From contig NZ_JXCF01000003.1 of NCBI RefSeq assembly GCF_000875895.1, forward strand, positions 248,001 through 312,000: a DNA stretch of 64,000 bases, given 5' to 3'. This stretch comes from Staphylococcus gallinarum. Its GTDB lineage: Bacteria > Bacillota > Bacilli > Staphylococcales > Staphylococcaceae. Of this stretch, positions 54,228 to 63,942 are shown piece by piece. How positions within the stretch are numbered: position 1 is the stretch's first letter; every line of letters starts with the position of its first letter. Both the position numbers and the translations under genes were made by a program. Below the pieces are notes generated by a model. It worked only from the letters and a program-made list of their open reading frames with translations, did not search any database and was not told the origin of the DNA.

Positions 54228-55115
54228 ATGAAAAGAATACTTTGCATCGTTTTATTACTTAGTATATCAATCATATTGACGTCATGTAGTCATAAATGGT
54301 CTTCTGAATTTAGAGATTTTAACAAATCATTGAATGATGTTAAAAATAAAGGGAAGAATGTAGAAGAAGCAATGGACAGTATCCAACTTAAACGTTTGGA
54401 TGATTTAAGTAAAACAGACACCACTGATAAGAATAAGCAAGAGTTTAATGATTTACAAAATAAAATAAATAGTAAGGTTATTCCTAAAATGGATGCATAT
54501 GAAAAGGCAGCGAAACATTTACCTGCTAAATCTGCTGAAACCAAAGCGCTTAAATCTGAATACCTAGAGGTTGTTCAAGATAAGAAAAAAGCACTAAATC
54601 AAACAAAAAAGTTTGTCGATTTATATAATCAATCTATAAAGGCTAATGAAGACATATTAGATTATACGAAATTATTTGAGAAGAATCGTTCGCAGGTTGA
54701 GGCAAATATGAAAAAAGCTAAAAAAGCTGGCGCAACATCAGATGTGAAATATTTTGAGGAAAAATTAGAAGAAAATAATAAAGCATTAAAATCAACTGTA
54801 GATGATGGTTTTGATTCTTCGGATCCTCAAAAGGTAAAAAAATTAATTAACGATGATATTATGCCGCTGATTACTAAGGAAATTAGAGATTTAAATAAAA
54901 CAGAAATCACTAGTGGTTACGTCAATGATGCGCGTAAAAATGCAATAGAAATGTACTATAGTTTACAAAATTATTATGAAACAAGAGAAGAAACGATAGA
55001 AATAAGTGAAAAAATAGAGAAAATGGATATCGATGCATTACCTAAAGAGGGGAAAGACCTAGAACGTTATGATAAAGCGTTTAACAAGAAGTATAAAAAA
55101 ATTAAAGATAGTTAA
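54228..55115 (+). CDS. YkyA-type cell-wall-binding lipoprotein
   Basis: A 295-residue lipoprotein with a lipobox ILTSC (Cys20) and a nearly all-helical, Lys/Glu/Asp-rich body with coiled-coil character (about 60-270). It resembles the YkyA family of putative cell-wall-binding lipoproteins. No enzyme motif is visible. AAGGAGTG precedes the ATG. It stands alone, 150 bp before brxC. In S. aureus the orthologous position holds a similar protein. Role unknown. Confidence 0.75.
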   Translation: MKRILCIVLLLSISIILTSCSHKWSSEFRDFNKSLNDVKNKGKNVEEAMDSIQLKRLDDLSKTDTTDKNKQEFNDLQNKINSKVIPKMDAYEKAAKHLPAKSAETKALKSEYLEVVQDKKKALNQTKKFVDLYNQSIKANEDILDYTKLFEKNRSQVEANMKKAKKAGATSDVKYFEEKLEENNKALKSTVDDGFDSSDPQKVKKLINDDIMPLITKEIRDLNKTEITSGYVNDARKNAIEMYYSLQNYYETREETIEISEKIEKMDIDALPKEGKDLERYDKAFNKKYKKIKDS

Positions 55116-55264
55116 AACGAGATAATATTTTTGATTAGTTATAAGAATTTAAATAAACGGTTAACAACAAAAAGGTAATTGTGTATAATTGGAAACGATG
55201 ATATGTTAATATCGTGGCACTTTCACACAATTTGGAACTTATTGTGTGTTAAATATTTTTAGAG

Positions 55265-55594
55265 GTGAATAGAATGGCTATAAAGCTGAGTTCGATTGAC
55301 CAGTTTGAACAAGTTATTGAAGAAAATAGTTATGTATTTGTACTGAAACATAGTGAAACTTGTCCTATTTCAGCAGATGCATTTGATCAATTTAACAAAT
55401 TTTTATATGAACGAGATATGGATGGATACTATTTAGTCGTTCAACAAGAACGTGAATTATCTAACTATATTGAAGAGAAGACAAATGTAAAGCACGAATC
55501 GCCACAAGCATTTTACTTTGTGAAGGGACAAGCGGTTTGGAATGCAGATCACGAAAATATCAATGTAAGTTCTTTAGCAAATGCTGAAGAATAA
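55265..55594 (+). CDS. brxC: Monothiol bacilliredoxin BrxC (YtxJ)
   Basis: A 109-residue thioredoxin-fold protein with the active site ETCPISADAF (Cys about 31), the CPIS motif typical of YtxJ/BrxC. It removes bacillithiol from S-bacillithiolated proteins after oxidative stress in the cytoplasm. A late ESPQAFYFVKGQAVW segment carries the cis-Pro side of the fold. GAGGTGA precedes the ATG. Monocistronic with a strong terminator. Confidence 0.88.
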   Translation: MNRMAIKLSSIDQFEQVIEENSYVFVLKHSETCPISADAFDQFNKFLYERDMDGYYLVVQQERELSNYIEEKTNVKHESPQAFYFVKGQAVWNADHENINVSSLANAEE

Positions 55595-55610
55595 TAAACT
55601 TAAAAATTAG

Positions 55611-55668
55611 CACAAGCGCTTGTAGTATGTTTCTAATATGGAAACCTATCACAAGCGCTTATTTTATC
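55611..55668 (+). terminator. Terminator after brxC
   Basis: GCGCTTGT(A/G)-TA-GTTTC arm (about 55616-55633) pairs with GAAACCTATCACAAGCGC (about 55641-55659), about 17 pairs with a few mismatches; T-rich tail. Confidence 0.75.
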
Positions 55669-55786
55669 TTTTAATGTGAAAAAAATGATAATGACATGTA
55701 TAATGTAAAAATGAATGGGAAATTATAGCTTGCGATATGATAGTGCGCCAAATTATAGCACTTAAATTTTGTAGCTATATCATTTC

Positions 55787-55857
55787 GTGAGTGGGAAGCG
55801 TGCCACATGTGTATAAAAACAGCATGTAGTGACGACATTAAGTCGTTTGTGACTCAC
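55787..55857 (+). ncRNA. Candidate structured leader before the glycerate kinase gene
   Basis: A three-way-junction-like fold: closing stem GTGAGT (55787-55792) with ACTCAC (55852-55857); arm 1 CACATG (55804-55809) with CATGT-G (55823-55829); arm 2 GACGAC (55831-55836), loop ATTAA, GTCGTT (55842-55847). An outer element GATAT...ATATC (about 55735-55781) may add to it. It ends 94 bp before the ATG. Matches no riboswitch I know. Short stems, so this could be chance. Confidence 0.3.
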
Positions 55858-55951
55858 TAACTATTTTTGAATTGTACTATGTATTGAAATAAATAATGCT
55901 TAAATTAGTATATAGTAATTGTTGTTAATATAAATATTTTGAGGTGACAAG

Positions 55952-57076
55952 ATGAAAGTATTAGTGGCGATGGATGAATTTAATGGTATTATTTCAAGTT
56001 ACCAAGCGAATAGATATGTGGAAGAAGCGGTAGCGAGCCAGATTGAACGTGCAGATATCGTTCAAGTACCATTATTTAATGGTCGTCATGAGTTAATGGA
56101 TTCTGTATTTTTATGGCAATCGGGAACGAAATACAGAATTATGACACATGATGCAGATATGAATAAAGTAGAAGCTGTTTATGGTATTACGGATAATGAT
56201 GTAACTGTCATTGAAGGGAATTTATTTTTAAAAGGGACTAAACCAATCAATCAACGTACGAGTTATGGTTTAGGAGAGCTTATCGTAGATGCTTTGGAAA
56301 ATCATGCTAAACATATCATTATTTCATTAGGTGGTATTGATAGTTTTGATGGTGGTGCGGGTATGTTGCAAGCACTAGGTATGAAGTTTTACGATGATGA
56401 AGCAAATGAAGTCGATGTCACTGAAGGAACGCGTGTATTGAAATATATTCGAAAAATAGACGCTTCTGGGTTACATCCACAACTTAAAGATGTCAGGTTA
56501 CAATTGATGTCAGATTTTGACAGTAAATTGTATGGTAAGGAAAGTGAAATTATTCAACTTCACGAGCAATTAGGTCTTGAGCGAAACGATGCGGCAGAAA
56601 TTGATAACTTGATTTGGTATTTAAGTGAAATATTTAAAAGTGAAATGAAACTCGCGCTTGGTCCTATTGCTAAAGGTGGTGCAGGTGGTGGTATTGCAGC
56701 TGTACTTCATGCTTTATATGATGCTGAGATTATGACTAGTCATGAGTTGGTTGACCAAATTACGCACTTGGAATCGCTGATAGCACAAGCTGATTTAGTA
56801 ATATTTGGCGAGGGTGTAAGTGAAGAAGACCGTTTATTAGAAACGACGACGATTCGTATTGCGGAATTAGCGACGAAGCATCATAAACCATCAATTGCGA
56901 TATGTGCGACTGACGATAAGTTTGATTTATTTGAATCAATGGGTGTTACATCTATGTTTAATACGTTTATTCAAATGCCAAAGTATTTTACTGATTTTAA
57001 AATGGGAATTCAAATCAGACATTATGCTGTTCAAGCTATTAAGCTATTAAAAACAGATTTTGATTCGACAAAATAA
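55952..57076 (+). CDS. Glycerate kinase (GarK/GlxK family)
   Basis: A 374-residue glycerate 2-kinase of the type I family that phosphorylates D-glycerate to 2-phosphoglycerate. Family landmarks are DEFNGIISSYQANR-type start (DxFKGSLSSxEA in relatives), GLGELIVDALENHAKHIIISLGGIDSFDGGAGMLQALG (seen at about 110-147), GPIAKGGAGGGIAA near 240, and ADLVIFGEGVSEED near 285. The Asp-Gly-Gly motif appears as DSFDGGAG. GAGGTGA precedes the ATG. Alone, behind a possible structured leader. Confidence 0.85.
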   Translation: MKVLVAMDEFNGIISSYQANRYVEEAVASQIERADIVQVPLFNGRHELMDSVFLWQSGTKYRIMTHDADMNKVEAVYGITDNDVTVIEGNLFLKGTKPINQRTSYGLGELIVDALENHAKHIIISLGGIDSFDGGAGMLQALGMKFYDDEANEVDVTEGTRVLKYIRKIDASGLHPQLKDVRLQLMSDFDSKLYGKESEIIQLHEQLGLERNDAAEIDNLIWYLSEIFKSEMKLALGPIAKGGAGGGIAAVLHALYDAEIMTSHELVDQITHLESLIAQADLVIFGEGVSEEDRLLETTTIRIAELATKHHKPSIAICATDDKFDLFESMGVTSMFNTFIQMPKYFTDFKMGIQIRHYAVQAIKLLKTDFDSTK

Positions 57077-57149
57077 ATTAGAATAAAGTTTATGTTATGT
57101 TCGTAGAATGCGATTAATTCAGCATATTATTAATAAATAGTATATGGAT

Positions 57150-57233
57150 CCGGGACTTTAGTCTTTCAGACTAAAAAATAAAATCGATGATTTTTACTGT
57201 GAAATTGTAAAAATCATCGATTTTTCTGTCCAT
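57150..57233 (+). repeat. Solo IS-end hairpin, copy 2
   Basis: GGGACTTTAGTCTTTCAGACTAA leads (here 57152-57174) into AAATCGATGATTTTTAC (57181-57197), loop TGTGAAATT, GTAAAAATCATCGATTT (57207-57223). It matches the end of the transposase remnant at 50883-50946, including the AGTCT-type lead and the loop. One stem position is G-C here and A-T there, a compensatory change. No transposase is nearby. It may also terminate the glycerate kinase mRNA. Confidence 0.75.
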
Positions 57234-57331
57234 AATCTTTTACGACTAGCTACATTCTTTGTTTTCTCTATCGAATGTGATAAGTGATAATCATAATAAC
57301 CTAACGATTGACCTGAATACTCCTAGATAAA

Positions 57332-58564
57332 TTATTGTTCGTATGTGTTAACGACTTCTTGTACAATACCAATTATTACATCGATTGCCTTTTCCATAAC
57401 ATCAATTGAGGCATATTCATATGGGCCATGGAAGTTAGCACAACCAGTAAAAATATTAGGTGTTGGTAAGCCCATATACGAGAGTTGTGATCCATCTGTA
57501 CCGCCACGTATAGGTTCTGTATTAGGCTCGATACCAAGATTTGCGAAAACACGTTTTGGGATATCAATAACGTGTGGGTTTTCGGCAATTTTTTCACCCA
57601 TATTATAATATTGATCATTGATTTCTATTTCGATTGGATCATCTTGATAATGTGTGTTGATATCTTCTTTAATTTCGAGCAGACGTTTTTTACGTAATTC
57701 AAATTGTTCGCGATCATGATCTCGAATAATATATTGTAACGTTGTTTTCTCTACATCACCATTAAATTTCATCAAATGATAAAATCCTTCATAACCTTCT
57801 GTACGTTCAGGGACTTCTTGTTGTGGTAATAAGGCATTGAATTGTTGGCCGAGTAATATAGCATTAATAAGAGTGTTTTTGGCAGAACCAGGGTGTACGT
57901 TCACACCATGACATGTGATCTTCGCTTCTGCAGCATTAAAACTTTCATATTGTAATTCTCCATACTCACTACCATCCATCGTATAAGCGAAATCAGCATT
58001 GAAACGTTCCACATCAAATGCGTGAGGTCCCTTACCGATTTCTTCATCAGGAGTAAAGGCGATACGAATATCACCGTGTTTGATTTCTGGATGTTCAGTA
58101 AGGTATTTTACTGCTTCCATAATTTCCACAACACCAGCTTTATCATCTGCACCTAATAAAGATGTACCGTCAGTTATCATCAATGTATGTCCTTCGACTT
58201 GCTTTAAGCCAGGGAAGACATCTTGTGATAATTCACGTGTTGTATCGCCCAATTTAATAGTATTGCCATCATAATTTTCGATTATTTGTGGATTTACATT
58301 TGTAGCATTAAAATCTGGTGACGTATCAACATGTGCTAAAAAGCTTACGGTCGGTAAATCCGCTTCGACATTACTTGCTAAGGTTGCAAATAAATAACCA
58401 TTGTCATCTAATTCAGTTTCTAAACCTAAATCTGTTAACTCTTGTTGTAATAAATTTAATAGATTCCACTGCTTTTCAGTAGATGGTGTTGTATTTGATT
58501 CAGGATCAGATTGTGTATCAATAATGACGTATTTTGTTAAACGATCGATTATATCTTTTTTCAT
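57332..58564 (-). CDS. pepT: Peptidase T (tripeptide aminopeptidase)
   Basis: A roughly 410-residue M20B dizinc peptidase that takes the N-terminal residue from tripeptides in the cytoplasm. Zinc ligands and catalytic residues appear in [10 protein letters not shown] (about 77-86), [15 protein letters not shown] (about 136-150), [10 protein letters not shown] (about 172), [11 protein letters not shown], and the final [11 protein letters not shown] His. ATG 58564 with GAGGTG 6 nt upstream is preferred to GTG 58573, which overlaps that site. It complements the peptide transporters of the window, but is not linked to them. Confidence 0.93.
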   Translation of the reverse strand: MKKDIIDRLTKYVIIDTQSDPESNTTPSTEKQWNLLNLLQQELTDLGLETELDDNGYLFATLASNVEADLPTVSFLAHVDTSPDFNATNVNPQIIENYDGNTIKLGDTTRELSQDVFPGLKQVEGHTLMITDGTSLLGADDKAGVVEIMEAVKYLTEHPEIKHGDIRIAFTPDEEIGKGPHAFDVERFNADFAYTMDGSEYGELQYESFNAAEAKITCHGVNVHPGSAKNTLINAILLGQQFNALLPQQEVPERTEGYEGFYHLMKFNGDVEKTTLQYIIRDHDREQFELRKKRLLEIKEDINTHYQDDPIEIEINDQYYNMGEKIAENPHVIDIPKRVFANLGIEPNTEPIRGGTDGSQLSYMGLPTPNIFTGCANFHGPYEYASIDVMEKAIDVIIGIVQEVVNTYEQ

Positions 58565-58576
58565 AGTTAACACCTC

Positions 58577-59077
58577 TTAAGCTCTGTTGTTCATATTATA
58601 AGATTTTTTATATATCTTACCATTCATTTTACCAAAATATTGTTTGATGCGTGTATAGAGATAATAAATTATTTCAGCACATAATATTCCAAAGGCAATG
58701 GCACCTGAAATTAATGTCACTTCTAGGAATGTGTTAACTGCGTGTGTGTATTGATTACTGACTAAAAAGCGTGTCGCTTCATATGCTAATCCACCAGGCA
58801 CAAGTGGGATGATACCTGGAACAATAAAGATAATGACAGGTCTCTTGTAACGTCGACTCATCACATGACTCATTAAGGCTAAGATAAAGCTACCTAAAAA
58901 TGATGCCATAACTTTACCTAAATCTAAATCAACCGTTAATTTGTAAATAAACCATCCCATAGCGCCAACAAAACCACATGCTAACAATAAGCGTCGTGGT
59001 GCATTAAAGATAATAGAAAAAAGCATTGTAGCTAAATAACTAATAACAAATTGGAGAAGACAATATATCAAGACCAT
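58577..59077 (-). CDS. ThrE-type exporter, small subunit (YjjB/DUF3815 family)
   Basis: A 166-residue membrane protein with about five helices, of the YjjB/DUF3815 family, the C-terminal half of ThrE-like threonine/serine exporters. Family features include a NAPRRLLLACGFVGAMGW segment and FIVPGIIPLVPGGLAYEATR (about 95-113). The larger YjjP-like half is the next gene upstream, 15 bp away on the same strand; together they make the split exporter. The stop is only a few bp from pepT, which may be on the same mRNA. Confidence 0.82.
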   Translation of the reverse strand: MVLIYCLLQFVISYLATMLFSIIFNAPRRLLLACGFVGAMGWFIYKLTVDLDLGKVMASFLGSFILALMSHVMSRRYKRPVIIFIVPGIIPLVPGGLAYEATRFLVSNQYTHAVNTFLEVTLISGAIAFGILCAEIIYYLYTRIKQYFGKMNGKIYKKSYNMNNRA

Positions 59078-59092
59078 TTTACTGCTCCTTTC

Positions 59093-59854
59093 TTAAAATA
59101 GTAATAGGACAATTGCAACGCCTGCACCAATTGCAAAAGATGTGAGGGCAGCTTCGACGCCACGAGACATCCCGGCAAGTAACTCACCAGCCATTAAGTC
59201 ACGAATGGCATTCGTAATTAATATTCCTGGTACTAATGGCATAACACCAGCAATAGTGATAATATCTTGGTTTTGTGCCCATCCTATATGTGTAAAAAAT
59301 GCTGCAATTGTTATAACTACTGCGGCACTAATAAATTCTGAAAAGAACTTGATTTGAATAAAGCGTTGCACGAAGTCAAAGGTCAAGAAAGCACCGGCTC
59401 CTGCCAATATTGCATAAATAAAGTCATGCATAACGCCTCCAAACATAAAGAGAAAGAATCCACAAGCAATTGCTGCAGCAAAGAATTTTGTTATAGATGA
59501 AAATTGTAACGAAGCATGGTGTAAGTGAATGAGTTCTGACTTTGCTTCATCGATATCCAGTTGTTTGCTAGCAATTTTACGTGAGAGACTATTGGTTAAT
59601 GCAATTTTCTCCAAATCCGTCGTACGCTCACGAATACGTATGAGTCGCGTATTAGTACGATTGTTTAGTGAAAATATAATAGCTGTGGAAGTGACAAAAC
59701 TATATGTATCATCTAATCCATAACTTGCAGCAATACGATTCATCGTATCTTCTACGCGATAAGTTTCAGCGCCACTCTCCAATAATATTCTCCCAGCTAT
59801 GAGTACTACATCGATAACTTTATCTTCATCAATGATTGTAATCGACTCTGACAT
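59093..59854 (-). CDS. ThrE-type exporter, large subunit (YjjP/DUF1212 family)
   Basis: A 253-residue protein of the DUF1212 (YjjP) family. A soluble N-terminal half carries AGRILLESGAETYRVEDTMNRIA (about 19-41; split as AGRILLESGAETYRVED and TMNRIA), the family hallmark, and the rest has about five helices with IAGVMPLVPGILITNAIRD (about 202-220). With the DUF3815 protein it should form an amino-acid (threonine/serine-like) exporter. No close promoter is evident; it leads a likely yjjP-yjjB-pepT unit. Confidence 0.83.
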   Translation of the reverse strand: MSESITIIDEDKVIDVVLIAGRILLESGAETYRVEDTMNRIAASYGLDDTYSFVTSTAIIFSLNNRTNTRLIRIRERTTDLEKIALTNSLSRKIASKQLDIDEAKSELIHLHHASLQFSSITKFFAAAIACGFFLFMFGGVMHDFIYAILAGAGAFLTFDFVQRFIQIKFFSEFISAAVVITIAAFFTHIGWAQNQDIITIAGVMPLVPGILITNAIRDLMAGELLAGMSRGVEAALTSFAIGAGVAIVLLLF

Positions 59855-60161
59855 AGATGATTCACCCCCATAATTGTAGTTTATAGAACAATTGAAAGTT
59901 TACAGTGTACAATTAGAACTTTCAATAGCAATGATTATTCCGTCATCATTTTTTAATATTTCTTATTAATTGAGAACGTAATAAATAGGCTAAAATATAA
60001 ATAATTGTGCAATCACCATAAACTATTTGCTGTAATGTTACTAAAATAGGTGATGCTCTATTTTAAGTAATAATGTTAGTGTCATTTATTAGCTGGCTAT
60101 TTTTAAAATGATGACAACTGTGTCTTATATCATATTATAAAGTCAACGACGCGCAATAAAA
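59855..60161. promoter_or_regulatory. Intergenic stretch between gdpS and the exporter genes
   Basis: AT-rich DNA that must hold the leftward promoter of the exporter-pepT unit. No gene or repeat copy is seen. The gdpS terminator lies at its right edge. Confidence 0.35.
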
Positions 60162-60199
60162 AAGATGATCACTGCGTTTAATACGTCAGTAATCATCTT
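60155..60199 (-). terminator. Terminator after gdpS
   Basis: AAGATGATCACTG-CG (from 60162) pairs imperfectly with CG-CAGTAATCATCTT (to 60199) around TTTAAT. The A run before it is the U run on the minus strand. Confidence 0.75.
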
Positions 60200-60297
60200 A
60201 TATAGATGTGTCCTAATGTTATTGAATAAAAGTAATAAGACTTGTTGCAATTAAATTTGAATAGTACGAACAGTACTACATGATTAAATAGGTTGTA

Positions 60298-61368
60298 TTA
60301 AAGTTTTACAATAGGGTTAAACATGACTTGATTTCTGCCTTCATTCTTAGCCATGTGTAACATATCGTTTGCAACTTTAAAGACCTTTCGTTGTGACTTA
60401 TAATCTTCTTGTGTTAAATAACCAACACCAATTGAGACAGACAATTTAATAACTTCTTTATTTGGTAAATGGAATGTGGATTGTTCTACGCCTGCACGTA
60501 TACTTTCACCTAACTTTACACATTGATCCAAAGTATAGTCGTTTAAGACAATTGAAAATTCTTCGCCACCATTACGAAAAATATTAAATTGTTGAGGGAC
60601 ATAGTTTTTCAATAGCTGTGCTATTTGTCTAAGGACAGCATCACCAGATTGATGTGAATAAGTATCGTTAACATCTTTAAAGCCATCAATATCGATTAAC
60701 AATAATCCTAGGCTTTCGTTATTTGTTTCGGCAATACGTGTCACTTCGTTTAAATGTCTATCAAATTCCTTTACATTGCCTAAGCCAGTTAAGTAATCTA
60801 GCTTATCTTCATTCTCATAGCGATTAACTAACGAGAAGAAATGCCACATATCTACAAAAGTAAATGAAGAGGCAATTGATAACACATAAGATAGCGGAAT
60901 AAGATAAAGCACTTCTTTAAATTCATAATATGGACTTATTAACGACAATATTGCAAAAATAATTAAAGCAATCGCATTCAAAATTTGAATGGATATAATA
61001 TCATTTTGCTTTAAAAATGGACCAACTGCGCCTACAATAATAGCTATGACTACAAGTATAACTGCAGCTATCACCGTATCATTGCCTAATAAGACATTAA
61101 TCAATGCCACGATAATTGCTGATAACACAGTGTAGAAAGTGTTCGTAAAGCGTCCTAGAAATAAAATAGGAACAAATGTTAAGTACAACGAATATTCATT
61201 AAAGATCGTTACTGGATAGGCCGATAATAATAATGCAACAATTGTCATTAATACAGTTACATATTCTTTAGAAAACACCATGTTTCGATTTTCGGAATAT
61301 TGTAATCGATGGAACAAATAGATTCCTGCTACAATAACTGAAATATTGTAAATAATTGCTTCGAACAT
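60298..61368 (-). CDS. gdpS: GGDEF-domain membrane protein GdpS
   Basis: A 356-residue protein: six transmembrane helices (about 1-185, a 5TMR-LYT-type sensor) and a GGDEF domain (about 195-350). The domain has [27 protein letters not shown], the signature GGEEF in [12 protein letters not shown], and KLSVSIGVG. Staphylococci normally have this single conserved GGDEF protein. In S. aureus and S. epidermidis GdpS influences biofilm and virulence factors without evident cyclic di-GMP signalling; this is recalled knowledge. An intact signature leaves catalysis possible. Monocistronic. Confidence 0.92.
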   Translation of the reverse strand: MFEAIIYNISVIVAGIYLFHRLQYSENRNMVFSKEYVTVLMTIVALLLSAYPVTIFNEYSLYLTFVPILFLGRFTNTFYTVLSAIIVALINVLLGNDTVIAAVILVVIAIIVGAVGPFLKQNDIISIQILNAIALIIFAILSLISPYYEFKEVLYLIPLSYVLSIASSFTFVDMWHFFSLVNRYENEDKLDYLTGLGNVKEFDRHLNEVTRIAETNNESLGLLLIDIDGFKDVNDTYSHQSGDAVLRQIAQLLKNYVPQQFNIFRNGGEEFSIVLNDYTLDQCVKLGESIRAGVEQSTFHLPNKEVIKLSVSIGVGYLTQEDYKSQRKVFKVANDMLHMAKNEGRNQVMFNPIVKL

Positions 61369-61770
61369 TTTATTTTACGCTCCTTTTGAATAACCCTTAG
61401 TTATTGTAAGTGAAAACTTACATTTTGTCATCAATATGTAAACAGAAAGTTATAACAATCACTATAATTTCATGTTAAAATATTTGTTTGAGGAAATAAC
61501 TAAATAATAATTCGCTTATTATATAAAAATATTAACTATTTTGTACATTTAGTAGTCATTATCTCATTACCATTTGTATATGTAAAAGCGAATCATGTAT
61601 GATAGAGTTAAGTGATTTATAGAATATAATTTGCTCAATACATTATGCTGTTATAAATATATTATACGTTGAATACATAATGAACTAGTGAATTTATTAT
61701 TATAAAGAATAACTCATTTACTAAAATTTAAATCTAAATAATTTTGAATTATTTTATTGAAGGTGAACTG
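61369..61770. promoter_or_regulatory. Divergent region between gdpS and tarO
   Basis: About 400 bp with the promoters of both genes. Very AT-rich with several short direct and inverted AT repeats. I found no clear operator. The tarO ribosome site is GAAGGTG at about 61759-61765. Confidence 0.4.
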
Positions 61771-62820
61771 ATGTATACGTTATTATTAATCATTTTTTCA
61801 ATGATTGTCAGTTTAATACTCACACCAATTATCATAAAGGTGTCCCATAAATTAGGTATTGTAGATAAACCTAATTTCAGAAAGATTCATACAAAACCTG
61901 TTTCTGTTCTTGGCGGAACTACAATCTTGTTATCTTTTTTATTAGGAATATGGTTAGGGCACCCAATTGAAACGGAAGTTAAACCTTTGGTTATTGGTGC
62001 AGTGTTAATGTATTTAGTAGGATTGATAGACGACATCTACGATTTGAAGCCGGTATTGAAATTGTTAGGTCAAATTATTGCAGCATTAGTAGTAGTATAT
62101 TATGGTGTGACAATTGATTTTATTTCATTGCCAATTGGTCCGACCATTCATTTCGGAATCTTAGCTATTCCAATTACGGTGATTTGGATAGTCGCAATTA
62201 CAAATGCGATTAATTTAATTGATGGTCTTGATGGTTTGGCATCAGGTGTTTCGATGATTGCATTAATTACAATAGGTTTTATAGCAATTTTGCAGGCAAA
62301 TGTTTTTATTATTATGATTTGTAGTGTCTTAATTGGTTCACTGCTCGGATTTTTATGTTTTAATTTCCATCCTGCAAAAATATTCTTAGGAGATAGTGGT
62401 GCCTTGTTAATTGGATTTATAGTTGGGTTCTTGTCACTACTTGGTTTTAAAAATATTACATTTGTATCGCTATTCTTCCCAATTGTTATATTAGCAGTAC
62501 CATTTATCGATACATTATTTGCGATGATTAGACGTGTGAAAAAGGGTCAACATATTATGCAAGCTGATAAATCGCACTTACATCACAAATTATTGAATTT
62601 AGGATACACGCATCGACAAACTGTCATGTTAATTTATTCGATAGCATTATTGTTCAGTTTGTCGAGTATCATCTTGTATCTATCTCAACCATGGGGTGTC
62701 TTGATGATGTTAATCTTGATACTGATAACAATAGAATTAATTGTAGAGTTTACGGGATTGATAGACGATGATTATAGACCATTATTGAAATTAATAGAAA
62801 ATAAGGAAAAGCATGATTAA
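61771..62820 (+). CDS. tarO: UDP-GlcNAc:undecaprenyl-phosphate GlcNAc-1-P transferase TarO
   Basis: A 349-residue, 11-helix enzyme of the MraY/WecA/TagO family that starts wall teichoic acid synthesis at the inner membrane face. Conserved cytoplasmic loops are visible: VDKPNFRKIHTKPVSVLGG (about 32-50), GLIDDIYDLKP (about 84-94), NAINLIDGLDGLASG (about 148-162), KIFLGDSGALLIGF (about 203), and the HIMQADKSHLHHKLL motif (about 261-275). ATG 61771 is chosen over 61744 because GAAGGTG precedes it and the product start then matches relatives. Also called tagO. A terminator follows. Confidence 0.94.
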   Translation: MYTLLLIIFSMIVSLILTPIIIKVSHKLGIVDKPNFRKIHTKPVSVLGGTTILLSFLLGIWLGHPIETEVKPLVIGAVLMYLVGLIDDIYDLKPVLKLLGQIIAALVVVYYGVTIDFISLPIGPTIHFGILAIPITVIWIVAITNAINLIDGLDGLASGVSMIALITIGFIAILQANVFIIMICSVLIGSLLGFLCFNFHPAKIFLGDSGALLIGFIVGFLSLLGFKNITFVSLFFPIVILAVPFIDTLFAMIRRVKKGQHIMQADKSHLHHKLLNLGYTHRQTVMLIYSIALLFSLSSIILYLSQPWGVLMMLILILITIELIVEFTGLIDDDYRPLLKLIENKEKHD

Positions 62821-62830
62821 TTGCTGATCA

Positions 62831-62871
62831 AATAAGACCTATTCGGCTAAGTCGAATAGGTCTTATTTTTA
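62831..62871 (+). terminator. Terminator after tarO
   Basis: Perfect 15-bp stem AATAAGACCTATTCG (62831-62845) and CGAATAGGTCTTATT (62853-62867), followed by TTT. Confidence 0.87.
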
Positions 62872-63056
62872 GCACTGTAGCAAGTTAAAATAGAATGAAT
62901 ATCTTTGAGTTTTTAATAAGAAATAAATTATTAAGTGTTTGTAATCGAGCTAATATAACTATAAGACTGGTTGAAAACGAGCAATGCCATCTGACGCTAC
63001 TCTTTGAAATGTTTTCTCTTTAATAGACTACATGACGAAGGACAATATAAATATTA
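62872..63056. other. Intergenic stretch between convergent tarO and yigZ
   Basis: About 185 bp between two terminator-like structures. No gene or repeat is seen. Confidence 0.4.
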
Positions 63057-63090
63057 AAATTCGTCTATTTGTATACAAATAGACGAATTT
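63057..63090 (-). terminator. Perfect 34-bp palindrome, probable yigZ terminator
   Basis: AAATTCGTCTATTTG (63057-63071), TATA, CAAATAGACGAATTT (63076-63090). It is fully self-complementary through the centre. On the minus strand a TTTTAAT tract follows, so it probably terminates yigZ; perfect symmetry also allows a dimeric protein site. Confidence 0.65.
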
Positions 63091-63126
63091 GCTGATGTTG
63101 ATTGTATGTCTAGTAAAGTATTGAGG

Positions 63127-63768
63127 CTACGCAGTTTCGATATCAAATGGTAAAAGTACGATATCATCCTGTGTTAAATCATAATTACCAGATGTATTGC
63201 GGTTTAAAAAGGCGATAAAGTCATCATAATCGGTAGCTACTACATCGATTTGATAACTCACCTTGTCTGTATAGACAGTATCTCTCAAGAAGAAGGGAGT
63301 CGTTTCAAGTTCATACTCAAATTTACCAGTTAAATCGTAACCAATACTGACCGTAGTTGGGATGGCTGGCCTTAATTGTACACGTCCTACATCATAAATC
63401 ACATCTCTAACGGCACCACTATATGCGCGGATTAAACCGCCACCACCGAGTTTTATACCACCAAAATAGCGTGTAACCACAACACAGGCATTGTGTATGT
63501 CTAATTTTTTTAAGATTTCTAACATTGGTATACCTGCTGTACCACTTGGTTCACCGTCATCGTTGGCCTTTTGTATATTCATCTGATCACCAACGGTATA
63601 AGCTGAACAGTTGTGTGTCGCTTCTTTATGTTCTTTCTTGATATGTTCAATAAAGTCCTTTGCTTCTTGTTCGGAAGCAACAGGTTGAATATGTGCAATA
63701 AAACGTGATTTGTTAATTACATTCTCTATTGTATGTGCACGTTTAATTGTAATAATTGATTCTCCCAA
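63127..63768 (-). CDS. YigZ/IMPACT family protein
   Basis: A roughly 213-residue protein of the UPF0029/YigZ family: an IMPACT domain (about 20-125) with SRFIAHIQPV, HNCSAYTVGD, NDDGEPSGTAGIPMLE and VTRYFGGIKLGGGGLIRAY, then a DUF1949 ferredoxin-like domain (about 140-205). Related to YvyE of B. subtilis; role unclear, possibly tied to translation or stress. Two TTG starts fit the frame; 63768 has GGAGGGC six bases upstream, so I prefer it to 63783, which overlaps that site. Divergent from degV. Confidence 0.88.
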   Translation of the reverse strand: MGESIITIKRAHTIENVINKSRFIAHIQPVASEQEAKDFIEHIKKEHKEATHNCSAYTVGDQMNIQKANDDGEPSGTAGIPMLEILKKLDIHNACVVVTRYFGGIKLGGGGLIRAYSGAVRDVIYDVGRVQLRPAIPTTVSIGYDLTGKFEYELETTPFFLRDTVYTDKVSYQIDVVATDYDDFIAFLNRNTSGNYDLTQDDIVLLPFDIETA

Positions 63769-63942
63769 TATTTTGCCCTCCAATAAAAACGACGTAAATT
63801 ATATATGTTATTTATTATACGTGTTAGTCAATTTATATATAGTATACACTGAAATGAAGCCTGTATTAAATGTTTAAAAATAAATTTTCTTTTAACTAAA
63901 AATAATGTATTATTGTTGTGAGTATAATGAAGGAGGATTATG

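Noticed and set aside
57276-57301. Fur-box-like GTGATAATCATAAT
   Set aside because: Only about half of the 19-bp site matches, and it lies between the 3' ends of two convergent genes, not at a promoter.
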